Shown here one piece after another: positions 35,977-44,451 of a stretch of 64,000 nt of DNA. This DNA comes from an uncultured Eubacteriales bacterium. Its GTDB lineage: Bacteria > Bacillota > Clostridia > Christensenellales > Borkfalkiaceae. The notes under the pieces are model-generated. The model saw nothing but the letters and a program-made list of their open reading frames with translations, did no database searches and was not told the DNA's origin. Location of the stretch: positions 1-64,000 of the forward strand of contig CABQND010000003.1 of assembly GCA_902465495.1 (NCBI GenBank), given 5' to 3'. Position 1 is the stretch's first letter. Each line of letters begins with the position of its first letter. The position numbers were made by a program, and so were the translations under genes.

Positions 35977-37073
35977 TCCGCTGTATTTTGTGCGGCATAC
36001 GTAACTTCGTAACTGCCGTCACTATGTATTGTCAACATGATATTTCCCAGCTCGTCCGTTCGATAAATTTCCGCATCCGGCGATGCAGATAAAATATTTT
36101 CCGCACAGGTTAACGAGGGATGCCCGTACCCGTTTCCCGCACCGCAACTGACAAATGCCGCTTTCGGTCTGCACAGCGCCGTAAGCGCTTCACCTGTCGA
36201 GCCGGAACTTCCGTGATGACCCGCTTTCAAAAAATCTACGCTGTCCAGTTCCGCAGTCAAAACTTGCGTCCCGAATGCCGTTTCTACCGTCCGAGAAAAT
36301 AATTCCTTTCCGATGGTTTCGTAATCTTCGACCAGTTTATCTTCTACCTTGGATGATGCATCGCCCGTTAAAAGAAGAGAACGACCCGCGTATTCAAAAT
36401 ATACAATTGCCGAAGCATCGTTCACATCTTCCGAGGATGCATCCTCTGCGTTCGCCGGATTATAATAACTACTGTCCAACGATGGATTCAAAGGTGACAA
36501 AAAGAGCAGAAAATAAAATTCATCCGCCTGCTCCGAACAAACATATTCGTAAGTCTGCGAAATTTTGCATTCCGCTCCTTCCTCATTTGCCGCAGCCAAA
36601 AAATCCGAATATGCTCCGTCCGCTTTCGTTGTATATGGCAGAAATATAACTTCTGCGCCAAAACACCGCAACACATCATCCAATCCGCCTGCATGATCTG
36701 ATTCGGGATGCGTCAAAAGTATATAGTCAAACTTTTTCACGCCAAGCGTCTTGCAATATCCGAGTACGCTGCGACGAACCGCCTCACCGTCATTGCCGCC
36801 GTCTACCATCATAAACTTTCCGTCGGGGAGTTCGATCACTGTACAGTCACCTTGCCCGACATCAAGAAAATGTATGCGAAGATCGCCTTCCCCTCGCTTT
36901 GCAATTGAAGGCGCACTCGCAAATGCGCGAAAATATGCAAGCGGAAACAAAAATCCGTCAATCAAACTTGCAATGATCAGTAAAACAGCAATACAGAAAG
37001 CCGCAAGCGCCAAAATACATTTTTTCTTTGAATTTGTATCCGCCTTTATAACGGAAGTCACATGTTTCTTCAT
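35973..37073 (-). CDS. Membrane-anchored ComEC/Rec2-type metallo-beta-lactamase-fold protein
   Basis: 366 aa. One N-terminal membrane helix (about residues 19-45) is followed by an outside-facing MBL domain: FLDVGQGDCTVIELPDG, the metal motif THPESDHAGG (HPxSDH), LLTGDAS and GHHGSSGS. This matches the C-terminal domain of the ComEC DNA-uptake channel as a stand-alone protein. The stand-alone family's substrate is unknown; nuclease or phosphodiesterase activity is plausible. Coupled to aroC by ATGA overlap, perhaps only for expression. Confidence 0.88.
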   Translation of the reverse strand: MKKHVTSVIKADTNSKKKCILALAAFCIAVLLIIASLIDGFLFPLAYFRAFASAPSIAKRGEGDLRIHFLDVGQGDCTVIELPDGKFMMVDGGNDGEAVRRSVLGYCKTLGVKKFDYILLTHPESDHAGGLDDVLRCFGAEVIFLPYTTKADGAYSDFLAAANEEGAECKISQTYEYVCSEQADEFYFLLFLSPLNPSLDSSYYNPANAEDASSEDVNDASAIVYFEYAGRSLLLTGDASSKVEDKLVEDYETIGKELFSRTVETAFGTQVLTAELDSVDFLKAGHHGSSGSTGEALTALCRPKAAFVSCGAGNGYGHPSLTCAENILSASPDAEIYRTDELGNIMLTIHSDGSYEVTYAAQNTAE

Positions 37074-37119
37074 CTGTAAAAACTCGGCTAATCTTAAATT
37101 CTTTCCGAACTGTTTAGAA

Positions 37120-37908
37120 TCAACCGCCCATTCCGATAGGAATATTCTTTTCTCGCAAAGCGCTTAAAATATCTGACATCTGTCGCATCGCACAATCATA
37201 TCCGATATCGTACATCCGCGAACCTCCGAAAACATCCGTCGCCGAGTACGCCGACAGATCGGGTTCCAGCAAAATATCACAGTCTTCAAAGCCCGTTTGC
37301 CGCATTGCAATGCGCCTTCCGGCAGAAGTGATCCACTCACCGTTACAATAAGAAGAAGCAGGTGAAAGTGCAATACCTATCACAAAATCCGCCCCCAGCT
37401 CGCGCGCGACATCGCCCGGAATTGCGTTGCAAAACGCTCCGTCGATGAGGTTACGACCATCTACCGCAACACTGCGGAAAAACGGGGGCATCGCTGAAGA
37501 TGCCAAAACGGCGCGAGACACATTTCCGCTGCGTAAAATAATCTCTTCGCCCGTTGCCGCATCAGTCGCCACCGCCGCAAATGGAAGTTTCAGATCCGAA
37601 AATTCACTTTCGCCCATAACATCTTCCAGCGCTGTAAATGCAGGACGAAAACTGCCCGCTGTCAACACTGAAAGCGCCAATCCTTTGTAATCGAGATGTG
37701 CAAGCAATTGGCGTATATCCGCCGGAGTATACCCCTTCGCGCACAGCGCGCCAACGATAGACCCGGCCGACGTACCTGCATAAGCATCAAAATGTACGCC
37801 GTTCTCTTCGAACGCCTGCAATGCTCCCAAATGCGCCATCCCTTTCGCTCCGCCGCTGCCAAGTGCCGCACCGATGATCTTTTTCTTTTTATTCCGTAAA
37901 AGTCCCAA
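37120..37908 (-). CDS. Patatin-like phospholipase
   Basis: 262 aa. Patatin fold: oxyanion GSGGAKGMAHLG, nucleophile GTSAGS (Ser about residue 47), and the catalytic Asp in IDGAFCNAIP. Soluble, bacterial RssA/YlbK-like; acyl hydrolase on phospholipids. The start codon is TTG at 37908, supported by AAAGGAG 5 bp upstream. Lies between rho and the ComEC-like gene. Confidence 0.9.
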   Translation of the reverse strand: MGLLRNKKKKIIGAALGSGGAKGMAHLGALQAFEENGVHFDAYAGTSAGSIVGALCAKGYTPADIRQLLAHLDYKGLALSVLTAGSFRPAFTALEDVMGESEFSDLKLPFAAVATDAATGEEIILRSGNVSRAVLASSAMPPFFRSVAVDGRNLIDGAFCNAIPGDVARELGADFVIGIALSPASSYCNGEWITSAGRRIAMRQTGFEDCDILLEPDLSAYSATDVFGGSRMYDIGYDCAMRQMSDILSALREKNIPIGMGG

Positions 37909-37959
37909 CGAAACTCCTTTGCATCGCTTCCGTCTTCCAAACGAAAGCTCTATTTACAA

Positions 37960-39294
37960 TTAAATACCTTTTTTCTCCATTTCACGCAATACTGCTTCCG
38001 TACCGCCGGATAAAGCAACAGCCCGCAAAGCCCCGGCTTGTACTCGCTCTTCTTCGGACAAAAGGGTTTCTGCGCGCTTTGTAAACGATTGCGCAAAATC
38101 AATAGCAGGAACAATCCCGCGCGCGGCCAGCTCTGCTGAAAAACGAATCATGGCATTTGCTCCTTCCCCATAACTCTCTTCTTCCCGCATCTGCGCAGTA
38201 GCAATGATTGTCAATGAACCATTCCCCTCCAATTTCCGTGCCGAGGCAAAGAATCGTTTCACCAAATATTCAGCTCCTGCCATTCCGGACGCTTCAAAAG
38301 CACGGTGCAACGCTGTAAGCGAATCCAGAAAAAGAACAACATTACTGCCCTCTTCCGCAATGCGCTTCGCTCGTTCCAAGGCAAGCAGCGCGATGCGCGC
38401 GTTTTGCGCCGCAGGCATATCAAAAGAAGTAGTCGCTACCGTTGCAAACGGGAACGCCGTCTTCATCTCCGCCTCTTCTTCCGGTCTCTGGTTCAGCAAA
38501 ACAAAGACCAATTCTGCCTCTCCGCTACTTGCAATTGAACGCGCCGCATGATAAATAAATGTCGTTTTTCCCGTTCCCGGCGGCGCATAAATCACAGCTC
38601 GCTGTCCCATTCCTACCGGACAAAGAAGATCCGCTGCGCGCATAATTTCATTACTTCGCCCCAAATAAAGCCGCGAATCAGGATAGAGCGGTGCCAGATC
38701 TTCAAAACGCCTTCTGTCCTTAAACAGAGGAACTTTTCCGTTGACCGTTTCTATTTGAATCAGCTCTCCCCCCGGCCCCGCGTAGCCGCTGACAAAATCG
38801 CCCGTGCGCAAAAAATAACTTCGAATCGTCTTATCCGAAACAAAAAGATCGTCTTCGCGCATACGGCAATACGGAGAACGCAAAAAGCCGCGGCCTTCTC
38901 CGTCGATCTCCAATACCCCGCGATAACATTTATCCGTATAACCAAATTCGCGACCGGCATCCGTATTATCGTGAAATTCCATGCGTATCGACGGAACCGG
39001 ACCGGTACAATACGGCGCCTCTGCCCTGCATTCTTCCACCAACTTGCGAATCGCGACAATGCTTTGATCCGACGCCGCTCCCGCTTTAACGCGCGCTCCG
39101 CGATTGTTCGGCGGATCGGGAGGAACAACACCCGTTACAATACGAAGAAGCTTTACGATCAAGTCATGCTTTTTATTCTCGCAAGGTGCATTCACCCCGA
39201 AAGCACGCGCAATATTGCGTACTTCATATATGTTTCGCTCATTCACATAGTCGTAAACTTTTTTATAAATTGCGAGCAATTCGTTTTCATCCAT
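37960..39294 (-). CDS. Divergent transcription termination factor Rho-like ATPase
   Basis: 444 aa. N-terminal helical region, an OB-fold with GFLRS, and a RecA-like ATPase with APPGTGKTT (canonical Rho has PPKAGKT), then FLDSLTALHRAF, RFFASARK, LTIIATA, and IVPAIDFAQS. The normal Rho Q-loop is shortened, and the Arg residues expected in the LSRK and DYNRS segments read SAEL and DFAQS, so the arginine finger appears absent. It may be a regulatory paralogue, or a Rho with altered chemistry. I start at the ATG at 39294 (GGAGAG upstream), overlapping the MBL gene by 8 bp; a longer frame to 39369 lies within that gene. Confidence 0.82.
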   Translation of the reverse strand: MDENELLAIYKKVYDYVNERNIYEVRNIARAFGVNAPCENKKHDLIVKLLRIVTGVVPPDPPNNRGARVKAGAASDQSIVAIRKLVEECRAEAPYCTGPVPSIRMEFHDNTDAGREFGYTDKCYRGVLEIDGEGRGFLRSPYCRMREDDLFVSDKTIRSYFLRTGDFVSGYAGPGGELIQIETVNGKVPLFKDRRRFEDLAPLYPDSRLYLGRSNEIMRAADLLCPVGMGQRAVIYAPPGTGKTTFIYHAARSIASSGEAELVFVLLNQRPEEEAEMKTAFPFATVATTSFDMPAAQNARIALLALERAKRIAEEGSNVVLFLDSLTALHRAFEASGMAGAEYLVKRFFASARKLEGNGSLTIIATAQMREEESYGEGANAMIRFSAELAARGIVPAIDFAQSFTKRAETLLSEEERVQAGALRAVALSGGTEAVLREMEKKGI

Positions 39295-39934
39295 TCGTAT
39301 TTCTCTCCAAAAATAAGATCTTCCCCTTGTATTTCTGCAAATCATCCGTATCCGGATCGGAAGCCCCAACCTCTATACAACGTTCATTTCCCAGAGCCGC
39401 GATTGCCTGCGACTGCGTTGCAACATTCAGCGTTCCGCCCTTCGGACGATAATGCATGGCTATGGTCACTGTCGGATTGATCGCTTGAATATATTCCAAA
39501 GCCCCCGCGGCGTCAATTGTATAGACACCCCCGACAGGAATAAGCAGAACATCTACCCCCTTTACGCGATCAATCAGACTCGCCCGCAAAGGCTCACCGA
39601 TATCCCCCATATGGCAGACCCGGACTCCACCTTCTTCGAAAAGAAAAACGGTATTTTCACCACGTTTTTCACCTCCGACTTCATCATGGAAAGAAAACAA
39701 TCCCGAAATATTGATTCCGCCGCGCTCACGCATCCCCGTCGACACAATCACTTCTTTCGCCCCGGCAACCTTCTCAACATGATTGTGATCAAAATGAAAA
39801 TGACTGCACGTAACGAAATCCGCGCTGACGCGCGGCATTTCATATCCTACCCCGGTATACGGATCCGTTACGATCCGTGTACCGTTTTTTGCCTCCAACA
39901 AAAAACAAGAATGTCCCAAATATCTGATCTTCAT
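39287..39934 (-). CDS. MBL-fold metal-dependent hydrolase (UPF0173/YtkL-like)
   Basis: 215 aa, cytoplasmic. GHSCFLLE, CSHFHFDHNH (HxHxDH-type ligands), CHMGDIG and AMHYRPKGG. L-ascorbate-6-phosphate lactonase/UPF0173-type fold; substrate unknown. Its ATG overlaps the DUF1934 stop (ATGA) and its end overlaps rho by 8 bp. Confidence 0.88.
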   Translation of the reverse strand: MKIRYLGHSCFLLEAKNGTRIVTDPYTGVGYEMPRVSADFVTCSHFHFDHNHVEKVAGAKEVIVSTGMRERGGINISGLFSFHDEVGGEKRGENTVFLFEEGGVRVCHMGDIGEPLRASLIDRVKGVDVLLIPVGGVYTIDAAGALEYIQAINPTVTIAMHYRPKGGTLNVATQSQAIAALGNERCIEVGASDPDTDDLQKYKGKILFLERNTNG

Positions 39935-40338
39935 TCTATATCCCCCTTACCGCCGTCCCGTTCGAACCGCGCGGAAAATTTTATCTTGTGTTTGTGCTCT
40001 TCCCCTGAAAAAAATAAAGAATAATCCGCTTCTATGTTGATCTCTCTATCACTGCGCTCCTCGCGAAACCGCAAAACGCGTACGACAGCCTCAATCTCTC
40101 CGTAACTCGTATGAATTATTACCGGCATTTCACGTACAGGATCCAGCACTAATTCATATGCAATATCGCCTTTACGAGTCACCCGCGCAGGCGCGCCCGT
40201 GCGCATAATATAATGCGCGCCGCCTTCTTCAAACGCGAAAGCGCGCGCGCCGTCTTCTTCCTGCATTTGCGCGGACGTGACAAACCGTTCCGTCCCTTCT
40301 TCGCTTTTTGTGACCAAAAGCACACGAGCCTTCGGCAT
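39931..40338 (-). CDS. DUF1934 (YwiB-like) beta-barrel protein
   Basis: 135 aa, small, all-beta. Matches DUF1934 by length and by the C-terminal block INIEADYSLFF. Function unknown; calycin-like barrel proposed for the family. First gene of the leftward operon with MBL and rho; GGAGG just before the ATG and a clear promoter at 40373-40401. Confidence 0.75.
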   Translation of the reverse strand: MPKARVLLVTKSEEGTERFVTSAQMQEEDGARAFAFEEGGAHYIMRTGAPARVTRKGDIAYELVLDPVREMPVIIHTSYGEIEAVVRVLRFREERSDREINIEADYSLFFSGEEHKHKIKFSARFERDGGKGDIE

Positions 40339-40372
40339 ACTTCCTCCGATATTTTGACAGCCTTATGTGTTT

Positions 40373-40401
40373 AGTATACCACATCGACAAAAATTTGTAA
40401 A
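40373..40401 (-). promoter_or_regulatory. Promoter of the DUF1934-MBL-rho operon
   Basis: Reading leftward: TTTACA (40401-40396), 17 bp, TATACT (40378-40373), 35 bp before the ATG. Confidence 0.8.
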
Positions 40402-40485
40402 TTATTTTATGACTGCATCGTATTTTTGTAAAAAAGTATCGACTGAGTTTGATCGTTTATTCGGCTTTTATGTATATATTTAGCT

Positions 40486-40526
40486 AAAAAAATGCGCGGA
40501 GATGTATTTTCCCCGCGCATTTTTTT
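40486..40526 (-). terminator. tyrA terminator overlapping its stop codon
   Basis: AAAAAAATGCGCGG (40486-40499) pairs with CCGCGCATTTTTTT (40513-40526); the right arm includes the first two bases of the complement of the tyrA stop codon (40525-40527). Leftward T run of seven. Confidence 0.85.
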
Positions 40527-41349
40527 ACAAAATTTTCCGTTCTTTGTCCAAATCTTCTTTGCGCAGCCGCCCTTCACGCAAAAGCTCTTTCAATCTTTTT
40601 TCATCTCCCGATCGCAATGCACCAAGATATTCTTGCAAATTCGAAATTAACCTTGCAAGCTCTTCCTCAACCGCATCGGAATTCATCATAAACAACCGTG
40701 ACCAAATTTCTTCATCCACGCCCGCAATACGCGTCATATCCTGAAAACTCCCCCCGGTAAAACCGAAAAAACCGTCCGCCGTCGGGCTTTTAACATATGC
40801 ATTACTCACAATATGCGCAAGCTGTGATGTGTACGCAATTTTTTTGTCATGATACTTTGCATCGCAGTGTTTGATATTCGAAAATCCCATTTTTGCACAC
40901 AGTGCTTCAATAAGCGCAACCGCTTCGCGATCGGTACGCTCGTCTTCGACAATGATCATACTTGCGTCATCAAACAACGTTTCCGAGGAATTTTCCAGTC
41001 CTGAAACTTCTTTCCCTGCCATCGGATGACATCCGACATACCGAAAATTGCGCGGCATCGACCCCACTGCCGCAGCAATCGCTCCCTTTACCCCACAAAT
41101 ATCTGCAACAATGGCTCCGTCCTTAAATTTTGAACCGTTGATAAAATCAATCACCGCATCTGGCGGCAAAGCTACAAAAACCAAATCATACAATAAAAAA
41201 TCCTGAGCGATATCCACAATCACGCCTTCGGTCTTTGCGCGTTCACAAACCGCTTGCCGATCAATTCCGTCCACAAAATGACCGGCACGTTTCAAAGATT
41301 TTGCGATCGACCCGCCGATCAATCCGAGTCCTGCGACCATTATTTTCAT
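40525..41349 (-). CDS. tyrA: Prephenate dehydrogenase
   Basis: 274 aa. N-terminal Rossmann motif GLGLIGGSIAK (residues 6-16), FVALPPDAV, GCHPMAGKEVSG and the helical C-terminal dimerisation region. Converts prephenate to 4-hydroxyphenylpyruvate with NAD. No ACT domain. The start at 41349 has GGGAGG 7 bp upstream; a longer frame to 41619 would translate through the tRNA-Ser gene. It lies 118 bp after the tRNA and could be read from the same promoter. Confidence 0.93.
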   Translation of the reverse strand: MKIMVAGLGLIGGSIAKSLKRAGHFVDGIDRQAVCERAKTEGVIVDIAQDFLLYDLVFVALPPDAVIDFINGSKFKDGAIVADICGVKGAIAAAVGSMPRNFRYVGCHPMAGKEVSGLENSSETLFDDASMIIVEDERTDREAVALIEALCAKMGFSNIKHCDAKYHDKKIAYTSQLAHIVSNAYVKSPTADGFFGFTGGSFQDMTRIAGVDEEIWSRLFMMNSDAVEEELARLISNLQEYLGALRSGDEKRLKELLREGRLRKEDLDKERKIL

Positions 41350-41466
41350 AATAATTCCTCCCTGTGAAACGCGCTGTAATTTTTGCAGCAACAGTTCGCT
41401 TCCTCTTTTCCCGCAACTCTCAATGAACAAAAAGCCCGCCGTCTTTTCCAGACGACGGGCTCGATA

Positions 41467-41557
41467 TGGCGCAGAAGGCGGGATTTGAACCCGCGCTACG
41501 GTTTCCCGTACTACTCCCTTAGCAGGGGAGCCCCTTGAGCCACTTGGGTACTTCTGC
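41467..41557 (-). tRNA. tRNA-Ser (anticodon GCU)
   Basis: Reverse strand folds as a class II tRNA: acceptor GCAGAAG/CTTCTGC, anticodon stem CTCCC/GGGAG with loop CTGCTAA (anticodon GCT), a long variable arm, T arm GCGGGTTCAAATCCCGC and an encoded CCA (41467-41469). Long variable arm and G discriminator fit serine. Confidence 0.95.
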
Positions 41558-41590
41558 GTGCGCTCGCATTCATGATCGATATGCTTGTTT

Positions 41591-41619
41591 ATAATACCAC
41601 ATCCAGAAAAAATTGTCAA
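41591..41619 (-). promoter_or_regulatory. Promoter of tRNA-Ser (and perhaps tyrA)
   Basis: Reading leftward: TTGACA (41619-41614), 17 bp, TATTAT (41596-41591), 33 bp before the tRNA. Confidence 0.82.
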
Positions 41620-41809
41620 AGTTTCTGACGCGTCTTTTATAAAATCTTTTGATTTTTTTTCATCTTTTATTTTTAAGTGCCAAAACGCAACGATTGAAAT
41701 GCATCATGAAAGTAATTTAATAAATTAAAACGAAGATGCTTGCCTGACGCATAAAAACACCGCGGACACGCAAACTGTTGCCGATACGAATTCCGAAACG
41801 AGGAAAACA

Positions 41810-42820
41810 ATGCAACAGGGACATACTCTATTTTTTAATAATAAGCCGAAAATTATAGCAACCGGCACGGTAGCAGGTCCGAAAGAATGTGTCGGCGTTG
41901 TAGGAAGACTTGTCGATTATCCTCTTTCCGACGACATGTTTGGAGAAGCGACATTTGAACGCGCGGAACGAAAAATGTTCCTTTGCGCACTTGAATGCGC
42001 AATTCAAAAGGCAAAACTTGCGCAAAATGAGATCGACGCAATTATTTCAGGCGATCTTTTAAACCAGATTATTTCCGCGAGCTTCGCCGCCCGTGAAACG
42101 GGACTCCCCTTCCTCGGGATTTACAGCGCTTGCTCAACCATGAGCGAAGGATTGCTGCTTGGCGCCATGCTTGTAGACGGCGGCTACGCGAAAAATATTG
42201 CAACCGCAACAGGAAGTCACTTTTCTTCCGCCGAACGTCAATACCGTTATCCGCTTGAACTGGGCACGACACGCCCTCCGCAAGCTCAATGGACCGTAAC
42301 CGGAGCAGGTTGCGCGATCCTTTCACAAAAAGGCAACGGCCCTGCCATAACAGGCGGGACCGTCGGGCGAGTCATCGATTTCGGTGTTTCGGATGTCAAC
42401 AATATGGGGGCAGCAATGGCGCCAGCCGCAGCCGATACCATTCTCACCCATTTGATAGACACAGGACGAAAACCATCCGATTATGATCTCATCCTGACCG
42501 GCGACTTAGGGGTACTCGGAAGTCGGATTTTAAAAGAACTTCTTCGCCAGAAAGGCGTCGATGTTTCCGAAAATCATGTTGATTGCGGCGAAATCATTTA
42601 TCGTGTCGAAGAGGACGAATACCAAGGCGGCAGCGGAGCCGGTTGCAGCGCAGTTGTCTTAAATTCTTATATTTACGATAAAATGATGCACGGAGGAAAT
42701 ATTAAAAGGATTCTGTTCGCCGCAACAGGTGCTCTTCTTTCGACCGTATCTTCAGGGCAAGGCGAAACAATCCCCTGCATCTCTCATGCCGTAACCATTG
42801 AACAATGTCCTGAATCATAG
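41810..42820 (+). CDS. spoVAD: Stage V sporulation protein AD
   Basis: 336 aa. Thiolase-fold SpoVAD, a component of the SpoVA channel for dipicolinic acid uptake into the forespore and release at germination. Visible: early GPKECVGVVG, LPFLGIYSACSTMSEG, ATGSHFSSAERQYRYPLE and LTGDLGVLG. GAGG lies 6 bp before the ATG. Upstream is a 190-bp A+T-rich gap to the tRNA with no recognisable sigma-G promoter and no spoVAC. Confidence 0.95.
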   Translation: MQQGHTLFFNNKPKIIATGTVAGPKECVGVVGRLVDYPLSDDMFGEATFERAERKMFLCALECAIQKAKLAQNEIDAIISGDLLNQIISASFAARETGLPFLGIYSACSTMSEGLLLGAMLVDGGYAKNIATATGSHFSSAERQYRYPLELGTTRPPQAQWTVTGAGCAILSQKGNGPAITGGTVGRVIDFGVSDVNNMGAAMAPAAADTILTHLIDTGRKPSDYDLILTGDLGVLGSRILKELLRQKGVDVSENHVDCGEIIYRVEEDEYQGGSGAGCSAVVLNSYIYDKMMHGGNIKRILFAATGALLSTVSSGQGETIPCISHAVTIEQCPES

Positions 42821-42831
42821 GAGAATATACC

Positions 42832-43212
42832 ATGAACATTTACGTTGAAACAGCCTTAATGTTTGTCAAAGCGTTCGCCGTGGGCGGTGCTATATGCACG
42901 GTTGCACAGATCGTCATAAATTTTACAAAACTTACATCCGGTAAAATCCTCGTTTTTTTCATGCTGGCAGGCGTTGCACTGGAAGCACTCGGAGTCTATC
43001 AATATGTCGTGGATTTCGCCGGAGCCGGAGCCACCGTTCCGATATCAGGATTCGGGTATCTGCTTGCTCGCGGAGCAATGCGCGGAGCGGAAAGCGGTCT
43101 TTTCGGTGCTCTAACCGGCGCCCTGTCTGCCGCAAGTGCCGGCGTAACCGCTGCCGTGCTCTTCTCTTTTATATTTGCTCTCATTTTTAAACCGAGGAGC
43201 AAAAAAAATTAA
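42832..43212 (+). CDS. spoVAE: Stage V sporulation protein AE (SpoVAEb type)
   Basis: 126 aa integral membrane protein with about four helices; motifs FVGGAICT-like (AFAVGGAICTVAQ), PISGFGYLLARGA. Membrane part of the DPA channel, partner of SpoVAD. AGGAG upstream; 11 bp after spoVAD. Confidence 0.93.
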   Translation: MNIYVETALMFVKAFAVGGAICTVAQIVINFTKLTSGKILVFFMLAGVALEALGVYQYVVDFAGAGATVPISGFGYLLARGAMRGAESGLFGALTGALSAASAGVTAAVLFSFIFALIFKPRSKKN

Positions 43213-43220
43213 AACGCATA

Positions 43221-43268
43221 AAAAAACGCGCCGCAGAAATACTTCTATTTTCTGCGGCGCGCTTTTTT
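43221..43268. terminator. Bidirectional terminator between spoVAE and the AraC gene
   Basis: CGCGCCGCAGAAA (43227-43239) pairs with TTTCTGCGGCGCG (43249-43261), flanked by A and T runs. Serves convergent genes. Confidence 0.9.
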
Positions 43269-43271
43269 ACG

Positions 43272-44138
43272 TTATTTCCCGTATCGAAATTTGAGCGGCG
43301 ATACTCCCGTTTTTGCCTTAAACAGATCCGAAAAATAATATTCATCCGAAAAACCAAGTTGCGCACTGATCTCAAAAACTTTCATATTTGTTACGAGCAA
43401 CAGCCTCCGCGCAACCGCAATCTTGCGGTCCAAAATATATTGATACGGCGTCACCCCGTAATAACGCTTAAACTCCCGCGTCATTTGGGATTTGGAAACA
43501 GAAAGCTGCTCTGCTATCGTTTCGACAGTGATCTTTCTGTAAACCGAAGCATCCAAAGCCTCCTTGACCGTATTGGCAAGCGTTGAGCCTTTATTATCTC
43601 TAAGTGTTTGCTGCGCAAGCGACATAATCATTCGAAAAAGAATATCCGATACCTTCAAATACGCATCACCATTGTCCGAATATTGCTGTGCAAGTTCCAA
43701 CAATTCATCAAAATATTTGCGGCACCCGGAATTATGAAAAACAGTTTGCGAAGAAAGTCCGTACGCGGCAAGCACATCGGTCATAACATCGCTGAAAAAA
43801 TTGATCCATATTTTCTGGTATGGATGTTTCTGGTCCGCACCGTACCGATGTGAAGCTCCCGGTTGAAGAATATAAACACAATCTTCTTCGACCGTCCATT
43901 TATTTTCACCCTGCGTAATATACCCCTTTCCCGAAACGACATATTCAAAAACAAAATAATCGGCATGCTTTCGCTCAATAAAATAATCCTTATCAGGATA
44001 TGTAATCCCGATCATTTCAACGCGTAAAGGATATGCTTTCGTCGGATTGGATGAAAACATCACAAAATGTTCTTTACGACAACTTCCGTAAGTAATATTC
44101 TTTTTCGGATCGATCACTTTACCTGAATATTGCAACAT
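43272..44138 (-). CDS. AraC-family transcriptional regulator
   Basis: 288 aa. N-terminal cupin sensing domain (about residues 40-110, FEYVVSGKGYI, ILQPGASHRYGA) and a C-terminal double helix-turn-helix (VETIAEQLSVSKSQMTREFKRYYGVTPYQYI, then FEISAQLGFSDEYYFSDLFK). Typically a sugar-responsive activator. I start at the ATG at 44138, which has GGAGGGG 7 bp upstream. Divergent from the GH31 gene and sharing an overlapping promoter with it, so probable control of that locus (inference). Confidence 0.92.
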   Translation of the reverse strand: MLQYSGKVIDPKKNITYGSCRKEHFVMFSSNPTKAYPLRVEMIGITYPDKDYFIERKHADYFVFEYVVSGKGYITQGENKWTVEEDCVYILQPGASHRYGADQKHPYQKIWINFFSDVMTDVLAAYGLSSQTVFHNSGCRKYFDELLELAQQYSDNGDAYLKVSDILFRMIMSLAQQTLRDNKGSTLANTVKEALDASVYRKITVETIAEQLSVSKSQMTREFKRYYGVTPYQYILDRKIAVARRLLLVTNMKVFEISAQLGFSDEYYFSDLFKAKTGVSPLKFRYGK

Positions 44139-44301
44139 TTCATCCCCTCCTTCTTGTCCTTTTTCAAAGATGCGCCGTGCTGTCTTTATCAACGAAAAAG
44201 GCCATTTCCATATCAATCCGCATCGCGCCGAATCGTTCAAGATTTTTGTGTTTTTTTCAATATTTCGCTTCGAATCCTAAGGTTTCTTAGACTTTTGCTC
44301 A

Positions 44302-44351
44302 TTCACAAACATCTTTTGCTACATTATAATATAGATGAAAGAATATGTCAA
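44302..44351. promoter_or_regulatory. Overlapping divergent promoters of araC-type gene and GH31 locus
   Basis: Rightward: TTCACA (44302-44307), 17 bp, TATAAT (44325-44330). Leftward: TTGACA (44351-44346), 17 bp, TATAAT (44328-44323). The two -10 boxes overlap by four bases within ATTATAAT, so the two promoters cannot be occupied at once. Confidence 0.8.
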
Positions 44352-44394
44352 CCCGCATTTTATTTTTTTTGGATATTAATTTTTATGGAAAAAT

Positions 44395-44425
44395 CGCCTG
44401 GAAAACAGCGTTTCGCTGACAGGCG
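44395..44425 (+). promoter_or_regulatory. Hairpin in the GH31 mRNA leader
   Basis: CGCCT/AGGCG outer pair with an inner CAGCG-TTT-CGCTG stem, ending 26 bp before the GH31 start codon. No T run, so not a terminator; may stabilise or regulate the message. Confidence 0.4.
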
Positions 44426-44451
44426 CTAAACCAAATTTTATGGAGGTTTTT

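Noticed and set aside
41350..41619. N-terminal extension of tyrA
   Set aside because: Would translate the tRNA-Ser gene; the ATG at 41349 has a strong ribosome site and starts the Rossmann motif.
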